DNA from: Hanleya hanleyi
Lineage: Eukaryota > Mollusca > Polyplacophora > Lepidopleurida > Hanleyidae
Length of the DNA: 64,000 nucleotides
Direction: 5' to 3'
Assembly (NCBI GenBank): GCA_036873755.1
Contig: JAVTVY010018684.1
Location: 1 to 64,000 of the forward strand
Below are positions 57,230-64,000 of this stretch, in pieces. The notes beneath the pieces are model-generated. The model did no database searches, was not told where the DNA came from, and saw only the letters and a program-made list of their open reading frames with translations. The first letter of the stretch is position 1. Each line of letters opens with the position of its first letter. The position numbers and the translations under genes were made by a program.

Positions 57230-58047
57230 ATATATAATTTAACGCAGACTGGACACGTCTATTACGAAAATAATAGAGGGGCATAAGATATTGTTATATT
57301 GGCAACAAGGAAGACTTCAGTCGCCATATTTAGCTTGCTGTGTGTGTAACTTGAATATAACTTTTTGCCTGGTATAGCATGTCTTCCCAGAAATGTTAAC
57401 ATATTTCCACTGGTATTGTACATATTCAACAATAATAGTGGGTCGGACTTTCCGAGAAAGATATTTTTATCTCGGGTCAGGTGGTTCCGACTATAAGCTT
57501 GCCCTATTTCTTCAGTACAACTTTTATATCGTACATGGACACAAAGGCGATAGAAGACTGACAGAGCAAATTAACCTGTCAGGGGCCGGAGCGTATATAC
57601 ATCGTCTCACGTCGGTCCATATGGTTGTACATTCGTTTATCTACACGTTTGATCCTAACCTTGGGAAGAGAGTTCTCTATTTTCGGCAGTTACTTCAGGT
57701 ATTTTGGAAATTCCTAATTTAATTTTATTAAAAATACCACGTGGATTGCATCAGCCAATCAGTATTCAGCTGAGTGTCCTATTTGTTGGAATTTCCGTTC
57801 TAAATCTGATTTACGTGAATTTTTCATATTTGTATATCTTCAAGGCCAGACATATTTCTTACGATGATATCAAAAGCCTCAAATTTACCAGATTTCTCGT
57901 ATCTGTACATCTCGCATGATCGAGTCGAAGAGTATACTTTTGGTGGAAAATTGGGCGCTTTTTTCTCAATGGTCAACAATCATGAGCAAGTTCAGGATAC
58001 GGTTCAATGACGTCATCATGATCAGGGGTGAATGAGGGGGTCGAGAT

Positions 58048-58600
58048 CAATTGAGGAAAACCGGGGTGAAATGAGGAGACCAGGGTTTAAAATGAAACCT
58101 GGAGTGAAATGTGGTAAGGGGGTGCTAACCCCAGTAGTAGATAAAGAGTATTTGAACACCCATTGATTGCCGCTTTTCTGGGCCGCAGGGTCACAGGAGG
58201 GTCCCCGACAATATCGCCAGCACTACGCCCAGCTTAAATGACAGGTGGAGAACCCTCAGTTTCTCAACAGAGCTCAATACACGCTGGTCGGTCTGTATTG
58301 GCACAAAAAAAAATGAAACAACGGGAAGTTAGACTTATAGTAATAAACATAACCTATAGGTGTTCTACGCTGTTGTTATGATGATTCGAACATTCACATC
58401 TATACGGGGAATGCCTGCATGGTGTATAGGTGTGGTCATTTTTTTCTTGTGGATTTTACTATGGGTTGTGGGATCTTGTTTTTCTCGTCTCACCACGTAG
58501 AACACGATGGGAGCTGAACTGACGTCATTCCGTGCATGCGCAGTAGACAAAGTGGTATGGGAAGGGACGTGTCAAAGTGAAGCCCTTCCCCTGGGCGATG
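58048..58600. repeat. Dispersed repeat, relative of 42109-42530
   Basis: 58255-58500 matches the 42.1-kb copy. A GTGCATGCGCAGTAG site lies near 58531. Confidence 0.6.
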
Positions 58601-58865
58601 AAGTCCGGGGTGGGTGCATGTAGGACTAGGATTTGTCCCGAAAATATAAAAGCGGAACACGGACTTTACCCCCCAAAATAGGGGAAACCCTTATCAACCA
58701 TGTCTATATGGGCTAATATCGCTTCCCGGTGGACTTGGGCCTGCCGACAGAGGCAGGGTGGGTAAAATTATGATTTGTCAAGAAAATATGAAAAAACGCA
58801 ACACGGACTTTACACCTAGAACCCTTGTCATCCAGGTCTAGTGGGGTTATATGGCTTTCCGACTC
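58601..58865. repeat. Two degenerate units of about 145 bp
   Basis: GATTTGTCCCGAAAATATAA with AACACGGACTTTACCCC near 58630 and GATTTGTCAAGAAAATATGA with AACACGGACTTTACACC near 58772. Confidence 0.6.
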
Positions 58866-59440
58866 ACTGTAGATAATTATTCACTGTAGATAATTACTAC
58901 TGGTGTACAGTGAATAAACAAAATAAATTCAAAGCATTTACATAGTTTGAAATGTTAAATCTTCTTACTAAGATGATCATGTAATATTCAACCCTTGCTA
59001 TAGTGGGATAATTCACTGTAAATAAGTACTACTGGAAGCTGCTATATTTAAATGCAATATTTATGCATCACTATTAGCCACCAAGTTGAACACAACATTG
59101 TGGCAATTCCCATGAGCATGATATATTCTCATTTAGCTGGATTATTTCCAAATATGAAAATAAACAAAATAAGCTCAATGAAATGTTAAATCTTCTTACT
59201 GAGATCACCATGTGACACTCAACCATCTTTGTTTTTAAAGTATGGCATACATGTGTGACGCACACATTTACATGGGATGAGGTAAGTAGTAGTATAACGG
59301 CATTACAGGTCACATTTTGACGAGTGCGCAGGTGTTTCTGCGCAGATTTGTGGCGGAAGTGTGGCGGGGTTTCCCAGTGGGGGTTTCCCAATGACGATCA
59401 CGTGATCAATGCATGTGAACAGGGGTCACAGGGGTCATTG
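58866..59440. other. Intergenic, nothing recognised
   Basis: Small CACTGTAGATAATTA doublet near 58870. No gene. Confidence 0.5.
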
Positions 59441-59720
59441 TGGGTGGTGGTGGAGGTGGTGGGACCAAAATGGCGGCTTGTGGGTGGTGGTGGAGGTGGT
59501 GGGACCAAAATGGCGGCTTGTGGGTGGTGGTGGAGGTGGTGGGACCAAAATGGCGGCTTGTGGGTGGTGGTGGAGGTGGTGGGACCAAAATGGCGGCTTG
59601 TGGGTGGTGGTGGAGGTGGTGGGACCAAAATGGCGGCTTGTGGGTGGTGGTGGAGGTGGTGGGACCAAAATGGCGGCTTGTGGGTGGTGGTGGAGGTGGT
59701 GGAACCAAAATGGCGGATTG
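59441..59720. repeat. 7 x 40-bp array, one YY1-like site per unit
   Basis: The unit is TGGGTGGTGGTGGAGGTGGT followed by GGGACCAAAATGGCGGCTTG, starting at 59441 and every 40 bp to 59681. The first six are identical and the last differs slightly. Each has CAAAATGGCGGC, the YY1 consensus. Forty is not a multiple of three, so all frames stay open; the Trp/Gly-rich or Pro-rich proteins are artefacts. Confidence 0.95.
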
Positions 59721-59730
59721 TAGAAAAACG

Positions 59731-59738
59731 TATAAAAG
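59731..59738 (+). promoter_or_regulatory. TATA-box candidate
   Basis: TATAAAAG in a GC-flanked context, about 20 bp after the last YY1-like site. The combination looks like a core promoter. No downstream gene is identified within 2 kb. Confidence 0.45.
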
Positions 59739-60424
59739 GAGGCGATTTTTTAGGGGATGGGTGTATTCATTGCACTACCCTGCGGAGCACTCTGACTGAC
59801 CTGACCTGACCAGCCTGCCTGCCTGCCTGCCTGCCTCACCTCTAGCCAGCCAGCCAGCCTGCTGGCCTGCTTGTATGAGCTGTGGAGAACCTTTTACTTT
59901 TTTTCATTTTACCAGTGCAAATTCACCAGCCTATTACACCGTTTTTCACCAGCCTGAGCCCACAGTCATCCCAGGAAGTGAAGCTTCAAAAGTACCGTGT
60001 TCGCCTCATTGATGAAATGCAGCTGACCAGTATCACTCAGTAACACCAATCAACACCTTACACGTGTGTAATATAAATTATTTTTTAATAATATCTATGC
60101 TAGGAAATCCCCCCCCCCTCTCTCGGAATTTTTCAGCTTAGGTCTTTAGGAGAACAGTGAAAAAAGACATCACAGTTATTTCCCTATATTATGGAAACTT
60201 TTAGCGGCCAAGTTTAGTATCTATAGGTAGGCATTTATATATTGGCAGAATTTTCTCGTGTAACTCAACCATCCTTCACATGGATCAGCTGTTTTTATGT
60301 CAACAAAACAGCTCTATTTTTAGTTTCATTCGCGCGATTGCATGGACGTCCACTGCCGGTTTAGCATTAGATCTGCTCTGTTACAAGTAGGTTCCCCTGC
60401 CTCACCCCTCCCCTCCCTTCCCTT
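59739..60424. other. Intergenic with (CCTG)n tract
   Basis: CCTG/CCAG simple repeats at about 59815-59870 and a C-run near 60110. No gene. Confidence 0.55.
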
Positions 60425-60484
60425 CCTCGTCGTGATATAGCTGAGAAAATGTTGAAAGCGACGTTAAACCCTATTCAATCACTC
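60425..60484. mobile_element. SINE 3' module, molluscan type
   Basis: CGTCGTGATATAGCTGAGAA then AATGTTGAAAGCGACGTTAA ACCC and CAATCACTC. Related to the SINE body at 33040-33110 in the opposite orientation. I recall this module as common in molluscan genomes. Confidence 0.6.
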
Positions 60485-60509
60485 CTTTGGACCATTTATC
60501 AATGCAAAT

Positions 60510-61095
60510 TTCACGTATTTTTCTCAAACAGCTCATGACATATAACGCTCCAGTAATTCTCCACATATGCAGTCAGTCCTCCAGGATATTTTTCCAGCAA
60601 CTTGACAAGGAGCACGGAATGGGACACCGTACATTTGTTCTACGTTACACATTCCCGCTACATCATGAAATATCCGTACACCATCACTATATATGCCTAC
60701 GATCTTACTATTTATAGAGTTTGTCGCTCAAAATCACTCATTGACTTTAACAACAAGAATTACACCATGCCTCGCGCATGGCTCAGCTGAGATTACAGCG
60801 TAGTACTGCCAGCACCAACAACGAACTGGCAGACGACATGATCCAACAATTGACTAAACAGACAAGATCTCTCCTACCCGTACGTCTCAATTGATCACGT
60901 ATTTTTCTCAAACAGCTCATGACATATAACGCTCGAGTAAGTCTCCACATATGCACTCCTCCGGCATATTTTCCCAGCAACTTGACAAGGAACACGGAAT
61001 GGGACACCGTACATTTGTACTACGTTACACATTCCCGCTACATCATGAAATATCCGTACACCATCTCTATCTCTCTTACCCGTACGTCTCAATTT
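60510..61095. repeat. Local duplication of about 185 bp
   Basis: 60510-60710 and 60898-61085 match closely (GAATGGGACACCGTACATTT, CCCGCTACATCATGAAATAT), each followed by or next to CCCGTACGTCTCAATT. Short frames in both show no domain. Confidence 0.75.
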
Positions 61096-61204
61096 ATTTC
61101 AAACTGTTCACAATACATTCTAGAATAATATGATGCACGAATTGTGTCACAAAATGGCGCATAGGATGGCAATTGGCATCATTCCCCGGATAATCGCACA
61201 TTTC

Positions 61205-61700
61205 CAATCATAGCGCCATCTGAACCTTATTACGCAAGGGAGACAACTCGGTCTAGGCCAATCCTCTCATTCGCGCATTTCCATAAATTTTGCCTTAAGT
61301 AGGGGTGGTCATTTTTTGTGGGTTTTACTCTGGGCTGTGAGATTGTAGAATACGCTGGGGAAAAGCTATGAAATGTTTTTTTAAGTACCGGGTAGGTCTG
61401 TATATAACCCCATAGGTCTACTGGCTCAGTGCATAGGTGCATATTGGGTGGACATGTTGAGGTCTAGGTGAGCCCCTAGTGAACCGATGATGTCGGTTGA
61501 GGTCTTATTTTGAAGCTCTCGTGGAGTAGCATCCCACTGGACTAATGGTCCGTCCGTGTTCAATGGTCTGCGCATGCGCAGTCTGGCCGTAGTAGAGAAA
61601 GCAGGCATTTTGGGTGTTATGTGGGTGTATGTTTGGGATAGAGAGGGACCGCTATGGGTTCGAATGGGTCGTGGAAGGTGTCATGTTGTAGCTCTCGAGG
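61205..61700 (-). repeat. Inverted copy of the end of the 175-bp array
   Basis: Reverse complement of about 1275-1760: the flank (GGGAGACAACTCGGTCTAGG), one NRF1-like TGCGCATGCGCA (61567-61580) and two unit boundaries (near 61510 and 61680). Confidence 0.75.
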
Positions 61701-61702
61701 AA

Positions 61703-61735
61703 ATAAATAAATAAATAAATAAAATAAAATAAAAA
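61703..61735. repeat. (AAAT)n microsatellite
   Basis: AAATAAATAAATAAATAAAT followed by AAAATAAAAT. Confidence 0.9.
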
Positions 61736-61848
61736 ATCGGCGAGTAGTAGACAAAGGGAAAATTGGGAAGTACTGACCACGCCCCAGAATACTTCAAGGT
61801 GATATGCATAGGCCTATGTAAGATGTAATCTACTTCACATTTTAGTAG

Positions 61849-61856
61849 TATAAAAA
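61849..61856 (+). promoter_or_regulatory. TATA box candidate of the Polinton polymerase gene
   Basis: TATAAAAA about 94 bp upstream of the ATG at 61950, the right distance for a short 5' leader. Confidence 0.5.
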
Positions 61857-61949
61857 GCGCAAGTCCTATTGACCTTGCCCCTCCAAAGAAAATCGTGACC
61901 GATTCATTGTCAAAATCGGCTCTATTTTACAGGAGTATATACGATCAGG

Positions 61950-64000
61950 ATGAGGCGACGTGACCGATCGAGATCTCCCTTGGCGCGTGAGAATGTGAGA
62001 GGCGAACACGACTTTCCTGAGGATCCAGCTGTGCCTCCCGCTGCCGCCTTGCCCGAACACCACCCTGTGAGTGACATCTATCGGCGCCATTGGAGCACCA
62101 TCCGACGATGTTTCCACCGTCATCGTCCTATTCAAGACTTGTATAATTTCCGGCTACAGGACCTCGCGTATCTTCATAACTATGCCGAGAACATTTTCAG
62201 AGACCAAGTCACAGCGTTCAAAGTGAATATGACATTCGGCTATATTCTACGGCACAAAGAGACGGACCAGGTACGGTATTTTTATCCGAGCAATAATACC
62301 TATGTGTTTGACAAGCCATTCACCATCATCAATCGTGCGTCACTGGAGCCCCTCATCGACCAACTGACTACATTGGACCCATTGGAATGGGCCCGGTTGC
62401 AACGCCCCAATACCAAGTGGACTGTGGAAATGGTCACCAACGTGACATTTTTCGTAACCAAAATGAGAGATCATCCGATCGGTGCCCCTGTACTACTACC
62501 CCCTTGGCTACTCAATCGAAAAGGACTGTATGCATTAACCGGAGGCGCACATGGACCCTACAAAGACCAGAAATGTCTGTTCCGGTGTTTGGCCATTCAT
62601 TTGGACGAATGTCATCCCAAGACTTGTGATAGTAGGGCCAATATCTATTGGAGACATTATTTAGAGGAACAAGACCTAGATCCGCGGCAGTTCCGGGGAG
62701 TCCCATTCAAGAATTTGATGTCGTGGAGTCCCTGTTCAACGTCAATATCTTTGTGTACCGTTTACTACGGGAAGAGAAGGAGGATGAGGCGGATCATGAC
62801 ACATTTGTGGCTGAATTGGTGCATCGGTCTTCAGAACGGTATGCTTCCACCATGAAAGTCAATATCTTTGACGACGGCGGGGTGAATCATTTTTCCCTGA
62901 TCTATGATATGAGTCTGTACGCGCAATCCTACAGTTGTGCCCAATGCCATCGGGTGTTTCATCGCTCCAGCCATCTTCACTCCCACGAAAAGATTTGTGA
63001 TCACACTGTCAAACGGAAATTTCCTGGCGGCGTGTACCATAACACGCCCACCATCTTCGAGGAACTGGCCGATGAAGGTCTCATCATACCGGAAGAGCAT
63101 CGTTATTTCCCCTACCGGGCATGTTACGATTTCGAGGCGATGTTGGAACCGATGGATGCGGCCTCGGCGAAAACACAGTGGACACAGCGCCATATTCCCC
63201 TGAGTGTGAGTATTTCCAGCAACGTACCTGGCTATGACGCTGCACCGGTCTGTTTCGTGTCCACCGGCGACGCCCATGACTTGATTACCCGGATGATGCA
63301 GTACTTAGAGGAAGTCAGTGCGGCTAGTACAGAACTATTGGTGTCCAAGTTCCAGGACGTACTGGACCAACTCGACGACCGGATTCCTACACTGGGTGTA
63401 TCGTTCAGTGACGATGAAGAGTCCGAGTCAGAGTCCGAGAAGCCGGAGCCCATGCAACCGCAGGATGTGCCTTTACCTAAACCGTATGCGGAGAAATTGA
63501 AAATCCGCTTCCTACAATACTTAGGCCAGTTACCGGTGCTCGGATTCAACTCGGGGCGATACGATCTGAACATGGTGAAGGAATTTCTCTACCCTTACTT
63601 GGCCCAGTCCGATACCATCAAGTCCGTCATCAAAAAGATCAACAACCACATGGCCCTCACCACCACATCACTCCATTTCCTGGATGTACGGAACTACTTA
63701 GCACCTAATTATAGCTACGATCAGTGGGTGAAGGCCTATGACTGTGCACAAACCAAAGGGAGGTTCCCTTACACCTACATATCCACGCTCGACCGCTTGG
63801 AGGAAACACAGTTGCCACCCCGGGACGCGTTCTATGACGATCTCAAGCAAGTGGAATGTCCGGAAAAAACGTACCGGGAACTACAGCAGGTATGGAATGA
63901 CCAACACATGCAGACCTTGCGAGATTTCCTGGTGTGGTATAACAACTTAGATGTGGTCCCTTTCCTCGAAGCGGCCGAGAAAATGGTTCAACTCTTTCGT
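61950..64000 (+). pseudogene. Polinton-type protein-primed DNA polymerase B, 5' part, one frameshift
   Basis: The frame starts at 61950. The first 250 codons (LYNFRL, FKVNMTFGYILRH, QRPNTKWTVEMVTNVTFFV, KCLFRCLAIHL) form the N-terminal region typical of Polinton polymerases. Near 62705 one base is missing and the reading continues in another frame, open to the window end. After the shift come a C2HC zinc finger (CAQCHRVFHRSSHLHSH, near 62940), exonuclease motif I with Asp and Glu in YDFEAM (63122-63140), motif II GFNSGRYDLN (63541-63570) and the KGRFPY motif (63760). The polymerase palm lies beyond the window. It would replicate the element using a protein primer. It is defective unless the shift is an assembly error. 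Confidence 0.85.

Larger units (their letters stand above)
54506..58047. repeat. Tandem duplication of a 1.77-kb unit
   Basis: 54506-56279 and 56283-58047 are nearly identical in the same orientation. The differences are a few substitutions, G-run length and about 10 bp near 54840 versus 56617. Both contain a G-run, a tail cassette, and frames of 109 and 71 codons (55625-55954 and 55936-56151; 57393-57722 and 57704-57919). I do not recognise these frames. They are kept because the copies are young, not because of proven selection. Confidence 0.9.
61845..64000 (+). mobile_element. Polinton/Maverick element, left part visible
   Basis: Called from the polymerase gene. No terminal inverted repeat could be placed, because only one side is in view. 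The other expected genes (integrase, ATPase, protease, capsid) would lie to the right. Confidence 0.6.

Noticed and set aside
59324..59809. Trp/Gly-rich and Pro-rich frames of 76-161 codons
   Set aside because: All frames are open because the 40-bp unit lacks stops on both strands. No independent sign of coding.

Overview
This window is eukaryotic genomic DNA, dense in repeats and poor in genes. It most likely comes from a mollusc, probably a gastropod. The reasons are a GAGT-tailed SINE module of molluscan type (33.0 kb and 60.4 kb), animal aminergic-type GPCR genes without introns, and a mix of retroelements with reverse transcriptases of Penelope type, an env-bearing Ty3-type LTR retrotransposon, a Polinton, and piggyBac-like and Harbinger-like MITEs. 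No bacterial-style operon, CRISPR array or ribosomal RNA gene is present. The species cannot be fixed from the sequence alone.

Layout. 0.4-1.76 kb is a 175-bp tandem array carrying paired CRE-like sites or NRF1-like sites; its end reappears inverted at 61.2-61.7 kb. 3.3-4.3 kb is an array of YY1-like and octamer sites. 6.7-9.1 kb is a roughly 160-bp satellite with a GGTGGCGCCAC core, seen again inverted at 27.3-28.1 kb. 12.5-19.5 kb and 29.2-32.2 kb are two copies of a segmental duplication. Each holds one minus-strand aminergic-like receptor gene. The copy at 30.3-31.5 kb is intact (404 codons). The copy at 13.6-19.0 kb is dead: it lost its start codon and was hit by a Harbinger-like element that itself carries an inverted second copy of the same element. 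20.9-23.1 kb and 51.5-53.6 kb are two Penelope-like retroelements, with a decayed fragment at 24.9-25.5 kb. 33.0-33.3 kb is a 5S-rRNA-derived SINE fused to a receptor shard. 33.3-42.1 kb is a complete LTR retrotransposon with gag, protease-RT, RNase H-integrase and a broken envelope-like gene. 42.1-50.2 kb holds piggyBac-like MITEs and a 90-bp satellite in higher-order register. 51.0-51.5 kb is a 51-bp minisatellite. 54.5-58.05 kb is a young 1.77-kb tandem duplication. 59.4-59.7 kb is a 7 x 40-bp YY1-site array next to a TATA box. 61.95 kb to the end is the 5' part of a Polinton protein-primed DNA polymerase B gene with one frameshift.

The only intact host gene I can support is the 404-codon receptor. 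Most of the rest is transposable elements and tandem repeats. The best leads are the self-nested transposon with its natural empty site in the paralogue, two short motifs shared by the tails of otherwise different Penelope-like copies, and tandem arrays whose units carry exact transcription-factor consensus sites.
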